Shown here piece by piece: positions 15,213 through 25,006 of a DNA stretch of 64,000 bases. The position numbers and the translations under genes are program-made. The DNA comes from Sediminivirga luteola. Lineage in GTDB: Bacteria; Actinomycetota; Actinomycetes; Actinomycetales; Brevibacteriaceae. Where the stretch lies: the NCBI RefSeq assembly GCF_014639315.1, contig NZ_BMFY01000001.1, positions 62,001 through 126,000 of the forward strand, written 5' to 3'. The notes beneath the pieces were generated by a model. The model did not search any database. It was given only the letters and a program-made list of their open reading frames with translations, and was not told the origin of the DNA. The first letter of the stretch is position 1; the number at the start of each line of letters is the position of its first letter.

Positions 15213-16709
15213 ATGATCGAGCACGAAGTCCGGACCTACAAGAGCTCCGAGAACCTCCCGCGCGAGGAGCAGCTGGCCTGGAAGATCGCGTCCGTCGCGA
15301 CCGACCCCGTCGAGGTCGAGGCCGAGGTCACCGATATGGTGATCAACCGCATCATCGACAACGCGGCGGTCGCCGCCGCCTCCGTCCGCCGTTCGGCCCC
15401 GACGCACGCCCGCGAGCAGGCGCAGGCGCATCCCACCGAGCCGGGCGCGCCCGTCTTCGGCCTGGCGGTCCACGAGACCGTCTCGCCCGAATGGGCCGCC
15501 TGGGCAAATGGCGTGGCGGTGCGCGAACTCGACTTCCACGACACGTTCCTGGCCAAGGAATACTCCCACCCCGGCGACAACATCCCGCCGATCCTGGCCG
15601 TGGCCCAGCACAAGGGCATCGGCGGCAAGGCCCTCGTCAACGCCATCGCCACCGGCTACGAGATCCAGGTGGACCTGGCCAAGGGCATCTGCCTGCACGA
15701 GCACAAGATCGACCACGTCGCCCACCTGGGCCCCTCCGCCGCAGCCGGCATCGGCGCTCTCCTGCAGCTGCCCACCGAGGTGACCTACCAGGCCGTGCAG
15801 CAGGCGCTGCACGTCACCACGGCCACCCGCCAGTCCCGGAAGGGCGAGATCTCCTCCTGGAAGGCCCATGCCCCCGCGTTCGCCGGGAAGATGGCCGTGG
15901 AGGCCGTGGACCGTGCCATGCGCGGCGAAGGCGCGCCCTCGCCGATCTATGAGGGTGAGGACGGCGTCATCGCCTGGATCCTCTCCGGCCCCGAGGCCCG
16001 CTACACCGTGCCGCTGCCGGGTCCGGGAGAGGCCAAGCGCGCCATCCTGGAGACCTACACCAAGGAGCACTCCGCCGAGTACCAGAGCCAGGCGCTCATC
16101 GACCTCGCCCGGAAGCTGGGCGGTCAGATCGAGGACGTCTCCGCGATCGAGAAGATCACCATCCACACCTCGCACCACACCCACTACGTGATCGGCACCG
16201 GCTCCAACGACCCGCAGAAGATGGATCCGACGGCCTCCCGGGAGACCCTCGACCACTCGATCATGTACATCTTCGCGGTCGCCCTGCAGGACCGCGAATG
16301 GCACCACGAGCGCTCCTACGCCCCCGAGCGCGCCGCCCGGCCGGACACGGTCGAGCTGTGGCACAAGATCGTCACCACCGAGGACCCGGAATGGACCCGG
16401 CGGTACCACTCCACCGACCCGGACGAGATCGCCTTCGGCGGCCGCGTGGTCGTGGAGTTCAAGGACGGCAGTGTCCTGGAGGACGAGATCGCCGTCGCCG
16501 ACGCCCACCCGCTGGGCGCCAAGCCGTTCGCCCGTGAGGACTACATCCGCAAGTTCCGCACCCTCGCCGAGGGGATCGTCGCCCCGGCCGAGCAGGACCG
16601 CTTCCTGGAGCTGGTGCAGCGCCTGCCGGAGCTCTCCGGCACGGAGGTGCGCCAGCTGTCCTTCGCGGTCGAGGGCTTGGAGCACACAGGTTCGAAGGGG
16701 ATCTTCTGA
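15213..16709 (+). CDS. prpD: 2-methylcitrate dehydratase PrpD
   Basis: Dehydrates 2-methylcitrate to 2-methyl-cis-aconitate in the methylcitrate cycle for propionate and propionyl-CoA. 498 aa, MmgE/PrpD family. Recognisable segments are [20 protein letters not shown] (about 88-107), [20 protein letters not shown] just after it, and [19 protein letters not shown] in the C-terminal lid domain. The start has AAGGAGA at good spacing. Its stop overlaps the prpB start by one base (TGATG), giving translational coupling. The gene order D-B-C followed by a crotonase-like gene forms one operon. Confidence 0.95.
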   Translation: MIEHEVRTYKSSENLPREEQLAWKIASVATDPVEVEAEVTDMVINRIIDNAAVAAASVRRSAPTHAREQAQAHPTEPGAPVFGLAVHETVSPEWAAWANGVAVRELDFHDTFLAKEYSHPGDNIPPILAVAQHKGIGGKALVNAIATGYEIQVDLAKGICLHEHKIDHVAHLGPSAAAGIGALLQLPTEVTYQAVQQALHVTTATRQSRKGEISSWKAHAPAFAGKMAVEAVDRAMRGEGAPSPIYEGEDGVIAWILSGPEARYTVPLPGPGEAKRAILETYTKEHSAEYQSQALIDLARKLGGQIEDVSAIEKITIHTSHHTHYVIGTGSNDPQKMDPTASRETLDHSIMYIFAVALQDREWHHERSYAPERAARPDTVELWHKIVTTEDPEWTRRYHSTDPDEIAFGGRVVVEFKDGSVLEDEIAVADAHPLGAKPFAREDYIRKFRTLAEGIVAPAEQDRFLELVQRLPELSGTEVRQLSFAVEGLEHTGSKGIF

Positions 16710-17614
16710 TGCTCGGAGCCACCACCACCGCGGCCGAGCGCCGCGCGAAGTTCCGGGAACTGCTGGGCGGTGATCAGATCGTCCAGTTCCCCGGCGCCAT
16801 CAACCCGCTCAACGCCCAGCTGATCGAGCAGACCGGCTTCGAGGGCGTGTACATCTCCGGCGGGGCGTTCTCCGCCGCGCAGGGCCTCCCGGACATCGGG
16901 CTGACCACGCTCACGGAGGTGGCCCAGCACGGCAGGGCGATCGCCGGCGTGACCAACCTGCCTACCCTCATCGACGCCGACACCGGCTGGGGCGAGGCCA
17001 TGAACGTGGCCCGTACCGTGCAGGTGCTCGAGGACGCCGGCCTGTCCGGCGCCCACTTCGAGGACCAGGTGAACCCCAAGCGCTGCGGGCACCTGGACGG
17101 CAAGGAAGTCGTGTCCACCGGCGAGATGGTCAAGCGGATCTCCGCCGCCGCGAAGGGCCGCCGGGACCCGAACTTCGTGATCGCCGCACGCACCGACGCC
17201 CGCGCCGGGGAGGGGCTGGAAGCCGCCATCGACCGGGCCAAGGCCTACACCGACGCCGGCGCCGACCTGATCTTCCCGGAGGCGATGCGCGATCTGAGCG
17301 AGTTCGAGGCCTTCGCCAAGGCCGTGGACGTGCCGATCCTGGCGAATATGACGGAGTTCGGCAAGAGCGAGCTGTTTACCACCCGCCAGCTGGCCGACGC
17401 CGGCGTGCGGCTCGTCATCTATCCCGTCACCACGCTCCGCCTGGCGATGGGCGCCATCACGGAAGGGCTTCGGACCATCCGGGAGACCGGCACCCAGGAG
17501 AGCCTGGTGCCGAAGATGCAGACCCGCGCGGACCTCTACGAGGCGATCGACTACGAGGCCTACAACGAGTTCGACTCGGCCGTGTTCAACTTCTCCCAGG
17601 AGAACCACCGCTGA
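16709..17614 (+). CDS. prpB: Methylisocitrate lyase PrpB
   Basis: Cleaves 2-methylisocitrate to pyruvate and succinate. 301 aa, isocitrate lyase/PEP mutase superfamily TIM barrel. The active-site loop motif PKRCGH (about 129-134) with catalytic Cys is intact. Metal ligands lie in DADTGWGEAMNV (about 91-102) and in FEDQV (about 122-126). Coupled to prpD by a one-base overlap. Confidence 0.96.
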   Translation: MLGATTTAAERRAKFRELLGGDQIVQFPGAINPLNAQLIEQTGFEGVYISGGAFSAAQGLPDIGLTTLTEVAQHGRAIAGVTNLPTLIDADTGWGEAMNVARTVQVLEDAGLSGAHFEDQVNPKRCGHLDGKEVVSTGEMVKRISAAAKGRRDPNFVIAARTDARAGEGLEAAIDRAKAYTDAGADLIFPEAMRDLSEFEAFAKAVDVPILANMTEFGKSELFTTRQLADAGVRLVIYPVTTLRLAMGAITEGLRTIRETGTQESLVPKMQTRADLYEAIDYEAYNEFDSAVFNFSQENHR

Positions 17615-17616
17615 CC

Positions 17617-17667
17617 CTCGACGGCGTCCGCCGCGCGGCCCACGCGGGCCGGGGCGGGGGCGTCGAG
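17617..17667. other. Nested hairpin between prpB and prpC
   Basis: Outer stem CTCGACG (17617-17623) with CGTCGAG (17661-17667) encloses an inner stem CGGCCC-ACGC-GGGCCG (17636-17651). It begins two bases after the prpB stop. It may be an mRNA-processing or partial-termination site that sets prpC output apart from prpDB. Confidence 0.45.
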
Positions 17668-17741
17668 CGGGAACGGCTGAACCGGCCATCCGGTGCCACG
17701 GCGCTCCAGCGGTGCGGCACAGTGACGAAGGAGGCATTGCA

Positions 17742-18869
17742 ATGACGCAAGACGAGAAGATCTACAAGGGCCTGGCCGGCGTCGTCGTCGACACGACCGC
17801 CATCTCCAAGGTCGTGCAGGAGACCAACTCCCTGACCTACCGCGGCTACCCGGTGCAGGAACTCGCCGGCGCCGTGAGCTTCGAGGAGGTCGCCTACCTC
17901 ATCTGGCACGGCGAGCTGCCCACGGCCTCGCAGCTGGAGGAGTTCACCGCCAGGGAGCGCGCCCAGCGCGCGCTGGACCCCAAGGTCAAGGACCTCATCC
18001 TGAGCCTGCCCGCCGACACGCACCCCATGCACGTGGTGCAGGCCGCCGTGGCGTACATCGGCGGACTCGACCCGGACGCGGAGGTGGAGACGCCGGAGGC
18101 CAATCTGGCCAAGGCCGAGCGGCTGTACGCGCAGCTGCCCGCGATCGTCGCGCTCGATCATCGCCGCCGGCACGGGCTGGACGCGGTGGATCCGGACCCG
18201 GAGCTCGGCTACTCGGCGAACTTCTTCAAGATGACGTTCGGTGAGGTGCCGGAGCAGGCCACCGTCGACGCCTTCGACATCTCGATGATCCTGTACGCCG
18301 AGCACTCCTTCAACGCCTCCACGTTCACCGCCCGGGTGATCACCTCCACCACCTCGGACCTGTACTCCGCGGTGGCCGGCGCCATCGGCGCGCTCAAGGG
18401 CGCCCTGCACGGCGGCGCGAACGAGGCGGTCATGGCGACCCTGGAGGAAGTCGGCTCGGTGGAGAACGTCAAGCCCTGGCTGGACAAGGCGCTGGGCGAG
18501 AAGCGCAAGGTCATGGGCTTCGGGCACCGGGTGTACAAGAACGGCGATTCCCGCGTGCCCACCATGCGCAAGGCCTTCGAGGCGATGGCCGAGGCCAAGG
18601 GCGCCACGGAGCTGCTGGACCTGTACAACGCCTTCGAGGAGGAGTTCGTCTCCCGCAAGGGCATCTACCCCAACCTGGACTACCCCTCGGGTCCGGCGTA
18701 TCACCTGATGGGCTTCGACACGCAGGCGTTCACGCCGATCTTCGTGATGAGCCGGATCACCGGGTGGACCGCGCACATCTTCGAACAGCAGGCCAGCAAC
18801 GCCCTGATCAGGCCGCTGAGCGCCTACAACGGCGTGGACCAGCGGCCGGTCCCGGCGCGCGAAGGCTGA
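17742..18869 (+). CDS. prpC: 2-methylcitrate synthase PrpC
   Basis: Condenses propionyl-CoA with oxaloacetate; also has citrate synthase activity in relatives. 375 aa, short citrate-synthase type. Active-site regions are visible: YAEHSFNASTFTARV (about 195-209), ALHGGANEAVM (about 227-237) and MGFGHRVYKNGDSRVP (about 264-279), with the catalytic Asp in the last third. The start is the ATG preceded by AAGGAGG at 6 nt. A 127-bp spacer with a hairpin separates it from prpB. Confidence 0.94.
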   Translation: MTQDEKIYKGLAGVVVDTTAISKVVQETNSLTYRGYPVQELAGAVSFEEVAYLIWHGELPTASQLEEFTARERAQRALDPKVKDLILSLPADTHPMHVVQAAVAYIGGLDPDAEVETPEANLAKAERLYAQLPAIVALDHRRRHGLDAVDPDPELGYSANFFKMTFGEVPEQATVDAFDISMILYAEHSFNASTFTARVITSTTSDLYSAVAGAIGALKGALHGGANEAVMATLEEVGSVENVKPWLDKALGEKRKVMGFGHRVYKNGDSRVPTMRKAFEAMAEAKGATELLDLYNAFEEEFVSRKGIYPNLDYPSGPAYHLMGFDTQAFTPIFVMSRITGWTAHIFEQQASNALIRPLSAYNGVDQRPVPAREG

Positions 18870-18875
18870 CGTCCC

Positions 18876-19811
18876 GTGGGACCGGTGGGATCGCCGCCGG
18901 GCGGCGTCGATGACGGGGGCCGCCCGGACGATGCCCTCGGCACGGACGTCCCCGGCATCCTGCGTGCCGGCCGGCTGCCCGCCGATGCGCTGCTCACCGC
19001 GGGCCTGCGCCTGCGGACCGAGAGCGTGCGGGCGGCCGATGCCGGTGCCGGCGACGGCGCCGATGCGGGGTCCGGGGCCGCGGGGGCGGACGAGGACGTC
19101 GTGGCGACGCTCGTCTTCGACCGGCCGGACAAGCTGAACGCGCTGCCGGTCGCGCTCTGGCGCGCGCTCCCGGAGATCCTGCGGGAACTCGACGCCCGGC
19201 GGGATGTGCGGGCGCTCGTCCTCGCCGGCGCGGGGGAGAACTTCTCCTCCGGCTCCGACATCGCCGAGCTGCCCGCGGACATCGCGGAGTTCTGGGAGGT
19301 CAATGCGAGCGCGCTCGGTGCCCTCCACGCGGTGCGGGTGCCCACCATCGCGGCAGTGCGCGGGGTGGGCATCGGCGGCGGCACGGAACTCGCCGCGGCC
19401 TGTGATATCCGCATCGGTCAGCCCGGAGCGCGCTTCGGCATTCCCGCCGCACGCCTGGGCCTGGTCTACCCGCCGGGGCCGACCCGTGCGCTGGCGGAGC
19501 TGATCGGTCCTGGCCGCGCCCGGTACCTCATCCTGACCGGGGAGATCATCGACGCGGATCAGGCGCTCGCATTCGGGCTGATCGACGAGATCGCCGATGA
19601 CGCGCTGGCCCGCGCGATGTCCCTGGCCAGGCGCGTGGCGGGCCTCTCGGACCTCTCCCAGCAGGGCGCCAAGCGCATCCTGGCGGGCGAGGACATCGAG
19701 GCGCCGCCGCTGGCCGGGGCGTTCCGGTCCCAGCTGGAGGGCGCGCGCCGGGCGTTCGCGATGAAGGAAAGACCCGTCTTCGGCTTCCGCCGCCAGGACT
19801 GGCCGGGCTGA
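18876..19811 (+). CDS. Crotonase-family protein (enoyl-CoA hydratase/isomerase-like) lacking the usual catalytic Glu
   Basis: 311 aa. Residues 1-70 are a Gly/Ala/Asp-rich extension; the crotonase fold spans about 70-300. The oxyanion-hole segments are present: FSSGSDIAEL (about 122-131) and GVGIGGGTELAAACDIRIG (about 163-181). The position normally holding one catalytic Glu (xxPE in hydratases) reads GIPAARLG, and the second Glu region reads GLVYPPGPTRAL, so standard enoyl-CoA hydration is doubtful. It could be an isomerase, decarboxylase or thioesterase variant. The GTG start lies 6 bp after the prpC stop, which makes it the last gene of the prp operon. That suggests a role with propionyl-CoA-derived substrates. 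The exact start is uncertain because of the low-complexity N-terminus. Confidence 0.75.
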   Translation: MGPVGSPPGGVDDGGRPDDALGTDVPGILRAGRLPADALLTAGLRLRTESVRAADAGAGDGADAGSGAAGADEDVVATLVFDRPDKLNALPVALWRALPEILRELDARRDVRALVLAGAGENFSSGSDIAELPADIAEFWEVNASALGALHAVRVPTIAAVRGVGIGGGTELAAACDIRIGQPGARFGIPAARLGLVYPPGPTRALAELIGPGRARYLILTGEIIDADQALAFGLIDEIADDALARAMSLARRVAGLSDLSQQGAKRILAGEDIEAPPLAGAFRSQLEGARRAFAMKERPVFGFRRQDWPG

Positions 19812-19957
19812 GCGGACGACGTTCCAGTCCGGGTGCTGTGGCGGCATCCCGCCCCGGAGACCGGGCAGTTCCGGCCGCCACCGCGGGGACGCCGTCCGCG
19901 GCGGGCAGACAGCGTCTCACCGGCTGGCGCGGTGCACGGCACAGCCCCGGAGATGCG

Positions 19958-19963
19958 TAGGGT
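19958..19963 (+). promoter_or_regulatory. -10 box TAGGGT for gdhA
   Basis: TAGGGT is placed to give a leader of about 25 nt, which contains a GAGGAGGGG ribosome site before the gdhA ATG. Confidence 0.45.
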
Positions 19964-19976
19964 GAAGACGGCTTGA

Positions 19977-21332
<1,356 letters not shown>

Positions 21333-21410
21333 TCGCCCCTCGCGGCATCCGGCCGTCTCGCGATCCAGTCTTCAAGGGGCGTCCCTTCGACTGATCCGCG
21401 GCCCGTGCAT

Positions 21411-21416
21411 TAGATT
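21411..21416 (+). promoter_or_regulatory. -10 box TAGATT, leaderless start of the Ppx/GppA gene
   Basis: TAGATT ends 7 nt before the GTG at 21424. There is no ribosome site. This spacing favours the GTG over the TTG at 21415, which lies inside the promoter. Confidence 0.6.
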
Positions 21417-21423
21417 GACCTGC

Positions 21424-22389
21424 GTGCGCTTAGCAGTCCTCGACATCGGCTCGAACTCCGTCCACCTGCTCGTCGTCGACGCCCATCCAGGCGCCGCGCC
21501 GCTGCCGGCCACCTCGCACAAGGAGGTCATCCGGCTGGCGGAGCTGCTCGACGACGACGGCGCCGTGCGGGGAGAGGGCCGCAAGCGGCTGACGGCGTTC
21601 GTCGCGGAGGCGCTGGAGATCGCGCAGGATCAGGGCGCCGAGGAGATCATGGCCTTCGCCACCTCCGCCATCCGCGAGGCTGCCAACGGGCAGGAGGTCC
21701 TGGACCACGTCGAGAAGAAGACCGGCGTGAAGCTGCGGGTCCTCTCCGGTGACGACGAGGCCCGCATCACCTTCCTCGCTGCACGGCGCTGGTTCGGCTG
21801 GTCCGCGGGCCGGCTGCTGCTGCTGGACATCGGCGGCGGATCGCTGGAACTGGCGGCCGGCCAGGACGAGTATCCGGACGCGGCCTACTCCATCCCGCTG
21901 GGAGCCGGGCGCATGCACCAGCAGTTCCTCGCCCGTGAACAGCGCGCGGACCCGGCGGACGTCAAAGCCCTGAGCCGGTACGCCCGCGCCACCATCGGCC
22001 GCGTCGCCGGGCACATCAACCGGGTCGGCAGGCCGGACAACGTCGTCGCCTCCTCCAAGACCTTCCGGTCCCTGGCGAGGCTGGCCGGGGCCGCGCCCTC
22101 GGCTGAGGGGATCTACGTCCCGCGAAGCCTCAAGCACTCCGACCTGCCGGGCATCATCGACCAGCTCGCCGAGCGCACCCCCGCAGAACGCGCCGAACTC
22201 CCGGGAATCTCCCAGGCGCGCTCCGGTCAGGTGCTGGCCGGCGCCATCGTCGCCGAGGCGGCCTGCGCCATCCTGGGGATCGACGAGCTCGTCATCTCTC
22301 CGTGGGCGCTGCGCGAGGGCCTGATCATGCGCAAACTCGACAATCTGGACGATCCCGATCAGGACCCCGGTGAGATCGCCCCGGGCTGA
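21424..22389 (+). CDS. Ppx/GppA-family phosphatase (exopolyphosphatase-like)
   Basis: 321 aa, ASKHA fold. The N-terminal phosphate loop is [17 protein letters not shown] (about 3-19). A second nucleotide motif is [16 protein letters not shown] (about 135-150), and the catalytic region is [13 protein letters not shown] (about 75-87). The short single-domain size matches actinobacterial Ppx1/Ppx2-type enzymes acting on polyphosphate or (p)ppGpp. Which one cannot be told from sequence. Confidence 0.92.
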   Translation: MRLAVLDIGSNSVHLLVVDAHPGAAPLPATSHKEVIRLAELLDDDGAVRGEGRKRLTAFVAEALEIAQDQGAEEIMAFATSAIREAANGQEVLDHVEKKTGVKLRVLSGDDEARITFLAARRWFGWSAGRLLLLDIGGGSLELAAGQDEYPDAAYSIPLGAGRMHQQFLAREQRADPADVKALSRYARATIGRVAGHINRVGRPDNVVASSKTFRSLARLAGAAPSAEGIYVPRSLKHSDLPGIIDQLAERTPAERAELPGISQARSGQVLAGAIVAEAACAILGIDELVISPWALREGLIMRKLDNLDDPDQDPGEIAPG

Positions 22390-22412
22390 GCGGCGGCCGG
22401 ACAGGACAGTTC

Positions 22413-22444
22413 GGGCCTACGGTGAGACGGGCCTGCGGTGAGAC
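22413..22444 (+). repeat. 16-bp tandem duplication downstream of the Ppx/GppA gene
   Basis: GGGCCTACGGTGAGAC (22413-22428) is followed directly by the same word with one change (22429-22444). Confidence 0.75.
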
Positions 22445-22494
22445 GGGAATGTGTCGAATTGAGCGAGGCGACGGCAGCGACGAGGATATGACGC

Positions 22495-23439
22495 ATGGGT
22501 GACAAGAAGAGGCACCGGCTGCTGGCCAAGAGCCAGGCGAAGCGCAATGCCCGCCGGATCCGTGAGCAGTACCTCCGCGGTGAGCCCTACGACCCGGGCA
22601 TCCGGCACGTCTCCGACCATCCCATCCGCATCGGCCTGTCCACCTCTTCCGTCTACCCGATGACCGTCACGGAGGCCTTCGCGGTCGCGGCGGACCTGGG
22701 ATACGACGGCGTCGAGGTGATGATCACCGGCGAGCGGGAGACGCAGGACGTCGACCACATCCGCGACATGGTCGAGCACTACCAGCTCCCGGTCATCTCC
22801 CTGCATGCCCCGACGCTGCTGGTCACGCCGCGGGTGCTGGGCAAGAACCACTGGCGGAAGCTGCTGGCGACCTGCGAGATGGCCAAGTCCGTCGGCGCCA
22901 CCACCGTCGTGGTGCATCCGCCGTTCCGCTGGCAGGGCGGTTACGCGCATAACTTCGAGGCCGGGGTGCGCCGGGTCTCTCGCGGCACCGGGGTGACCCT
23001 GGCCGTCGAGAACATGTTCCCCTGGCGTGCCGGCGTGCGAGAGCTGATGATCTACCTGCCGCACTGGGACCCGGTGCCGCAGGACTACGACGCCGTCACG
23101 GTCGACTTCTCCCACGCCGCGACCGCCGGGGCGGACGTGATGGACATGATCCGGCGGCTCGGGCCCAGGCTGAAGCACATCCACCTCACCGATGGCGCCG
23201 GCTCCGTCAAGGACGAGCACCTCGTACCGGGGCGCGGCACGATGCCGGTGGCGGAGTCCCTCAGGTATCTTGCCGAGCACAACTGGGACGGCGATGTGGT
23301 CGTCGAGGTCAACACGCGTTTCGCCGCCTCCACCGCCAAGCGCGACGACATGCTGCTGGAGTCGCTGGAGTTCGCCAAGCGGCACCTGGGGATCGACGAG
23401 ACCGGCGGCACGTTCCGCGAGGCAGAACCGGGCGCCTGA
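22495..23439 (+). CDS. Sugar-phosphate isomerase/epimerase-type TIM barrel protein
   Basis: 314 aa, AP-endonuclease-2/xylose-isomerase-like TIM barrel. Residues 1-45 are a basic extension (KKRHRLLAKSQAKRNARRIR). The barrel begins at IRIGLSTSSVYP. Likely metal ligands are Glu in AVENMFPWRAGV (about 170-181), Asp/His in DFSHAATAG (about 203-211), His-Asp in HIHLTDGAGSVKDEHLVPGRG (split around 225-245), and Glu in VVVEVNT (about 266-272). The substrate is unknown. The gene sits between ppx and proC in related actinobacteria. ATG with GAGGA 8 nt upstream. Confidence 0.82.
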   Translation: MGDKKRHRLLAKSQAKRNARRIREQYLRGEPYDPGIRHVSDHPIRIGLSTSSVYPMTVTEAFAVAADLGYDGVEVMITGERETQDVDHIRDMVEHYQLPVISLHAPTLLVTPRVLGKNHWRKLLATCEMAKSVGATTVVVHPPFRWQGGYAHNFEAGVRRVSRGTGVTLAVENMFPWRAGVRELMIYLPHWDPVPQDYDAVTVDFSHAATAGADVMDMIRRLGPRLKHIHLTDGAGSVKDEHLVPGRGTMPVAESLRYLAEHNWDGDVVVEVNTRFAASTAKRDDMLLESLEFAKRHLGIDETGGTFREAEPGA

Positions 23440-23460
23440 CGCCCCGGGGGGCCGTGACGG

Positions 23461-23735
23461 ACGCCTGGCCGTGGTCTGCCGGCGTCATCGGGCGCCGATG
23501 CGCGTGTGCCCGGGGCGGGTGGACGCTGGCCGTGGTCTGCCTGGGGCCTCGGGCCTAGATGCCCCTGTGCCTGGAGCGGGTGGACGCTTGGGGGGTCCTG
23601 CCGGGGGCCTCGGGCCTTGATGCGCGTGTGCCTGGAGCGGGTGGACGCTGGCCGTGGTCTGCCGACGTCATCGGGCGCCGATGCGCGTGTGCCCGGGGCG
23701 GGTGGACGCTGGCCGTGGTCTGCCTGTGCGACCGA
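23461..23735 (+). repeat. 61-bp minisatellite, four copies plus a partial fifth
   Basis: The 475-bp space between the isomerase and proC holds tandem units starting with ACGCTGGCCGTGGTCTGCC at 23461, 23523, 23584, 23645 and 23706. The period is 61 bp (62 for the first, which has an extra C). Units 1 and 4 are nearly identical, units 2 and 3 form a second subtype, and unit 5 is cut after about 25 bp. The period is not a multiple of three, and no frame through it looks coding. The array resembles mycobacterial MIRU/VNTR loci in size and placement. Confidence 0.9.
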
Positions 23736-23914
23736 GCCCCGGATCAGCGGCAGAGGCGCGAGCGGAGATGCGGCCTGTGACGGCGGATGCGGCGCGCGGT
23801 GCCCTTGAGGACGCCGTCGCGGCAGCACTCCCGCCCGCCCAGGCGGGGTCTCGATAGGGTGGTGGGGGTTGCGCCGGCCGGCGCGGCCTGCGACCGCACC
23901 ACGTAAGGAGACGC

Positions 23915-24739
23915 ATGACGCAGCTGGCATTCATCGGCGCCGGATCCATGGGCTCGGCCCTCATCGAGGGCCTGCTGGCCGGGGGACACCCGGTGGACGG
24001 CATCACCGCCACCACGGGGAGCGCGGCGAGTGCGCAGGCACTGCACGATCGGCTCGGCGTCCAGGCAGTGGCCCTCGCTGATGATGCCGACGCCAACCGC
24101 CGGCTGGCGTCCGGCGCGGACATCGTCATCCTCGGGGTGAAGCCCTGGATGATCCGCGAGACGCTCGCGGGGCTGGGCCCGCTGCGCGCGGACCAGGTGC
24201 TCGTCTCCGTCGCCGCTGGCATCACCATCGGCACGCTCCGCGATCTCAGCGGGGAGGCGCCCGTGGTCCGGCTCATGCCCAACACGCCCACCGCCATCGG
24301 CCTCGGCGCCTCGTCCCTGTCCGTCGCCGATGATCCCTCCCCGGCGGAGGAGGCCGCCGCCGACCGGGTGACCGAGCTGTTCGCGCCCACCGGAGTGATC
24401 GTGCGGCTGCCGGAGGACCAGATTCCCGCGATGACGGGGATCGCCGGTTCCGGCACGGCCTACTTCTACCACCTGGCCGAAGTCCTCATCGAGGCCGGAG
24501 TGCGGGAAGGCCTCGACCGGGAGACGGCAGTGCGGCTGGTGCACGCCACGGCCCACGGAGCCGGCGCCATGCTGGCCCGCGGCGCCGACGACGCCGGCAC
24601 GTTGCGCGGCAAGGTCACCAGCAAAGGCGGGACGACCGCCGCGGCGCTCGCGGTCTTCGCTGAAGCCGGCTTCCCGGAGGTGGCGCACCGCGCCGTCAAA
24701 GCCGCCGCCGACCGCGCCCGTGAGATGGCCGCCGAGTAG
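23915..24739 (+). CDS. proC: Pyrroline-5-carboxylate reductase
   Basis: Last step of proline synthesis, NAD(P)H-dependent. 274 aa. The N-terminal Rossmann motif is FIGAGSMGSALIEGLLAGG (about 5-23). The NPT segment is VRLMPNTPTAIGLGAS (about 120-135). The dimerisation domain contains the family signature GIAGSGTAYFYHLAEVLIEAG and KVTSKGGTTAAAL (about 231-243). A strong AAGGAGA ribosome site lies 3-4 nt before the ATG. A possible -10 is TAGGGT near 23854. Confidence 0.97.
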   Translation: MTQLAFIGAGSMGSALIEGLLAGGHPVDGITATTGSAASAQALHDRLGVQAVALADDADANRRLASGADIVILGVKPWMIRETLAGLGPLRADQVLVSVAAGITIGTLRDLSGEAPVVRLMPNTPTAIGLGASSLSVADDPSPAEEAAADRVTELFAPTGVIVRLPEDQIPAMTGIAGSGTAYFYHLAEVLIEAGVREGLDRETAVRLVHATAHGAGAMLARGADDAGTLRGKVTSKGGTTAAALAVFAEAGFPEVAHRAVKAAADRAREMAAE

Positions 24740-24815
24740 CCGCCGCCATCGTCCGCGAGCGCGTGGCGACGCTGCGCGGCACAGGCGGTGAGCGTGCGAT
24801 GACGCTGCGGCACAA

Positions 24816-24877
24816 AACAACCGCCTAGTGACAGAACACCACCGTCTACGGTGGTGTTCTGTCACTAGGCGGTTGTT
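24816..24877. repeat. Long perfect palindrome, copy 1 of 2
   Basis: Two perfect 30-bp arms (24816-24845 and 24848-24877) are separated by a 2-nt CT centre. The arm starts AACAACCGCCTAGTGACAG and ends CACCGT. It lies 77 bp after the proC stop and before the 3' end of the convergent DUF559 gene, so as RNA it could act as a bidirectional terminator. Copy 2 lies at 26177-26248. The two copies differ at three arm positions, and each change is matched in the opposite arm. Confidence 0.9.
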
Positions 24878-24904
24878 CTACGGGCGCGCTGCGAGGCGGA
24901 GGCC

Positions 24905-25006
24905 CGGGCGGAGCAGGCGGCTTGCGGGCGGCGGGGCTCACGAGTGGCGAGCGGCTTGCGGGGCTCCCGAGTGGCGGGGTGCCCGAGTGGCAGGCGGCTT
25001 GCGGGC
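24905..25006 (+). repeat. Degenerate GAGTGGC/GCGGCTTGCGGG repeats next to palindrome copy 1
   Basis: GAGTGGC occurs three times (about 24942, 24970 and 24985), interleaved with GGCGGCTTGCGGG-like words. Together they fill the space between the palindrome and the stop codon of the DUF559 gene. Confidence 0.6.

Noticed and set aside
17586-19847. 753-codon open frame on the minus strand across prpB, prpC and the crotonase gene
   Set aside because: Mirror frame of strongly coding GC-rich genes; its product is low-complexity and matches nothing, while the plus-strand genes have intact motifs.
21334-21381. Terminator after gdhA (CGCCCCT with AGGGGCG)
   Set aside because: Only 7 bp pair across a 34-nt loop; too weak to list.
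23461-23735. CRISPR array
   Set aside because: Repeats are directly tandem with no unique spacers, the period is 61 bp, and no cas genes are present. The same applies to 13555-13664 and 46098-46157.
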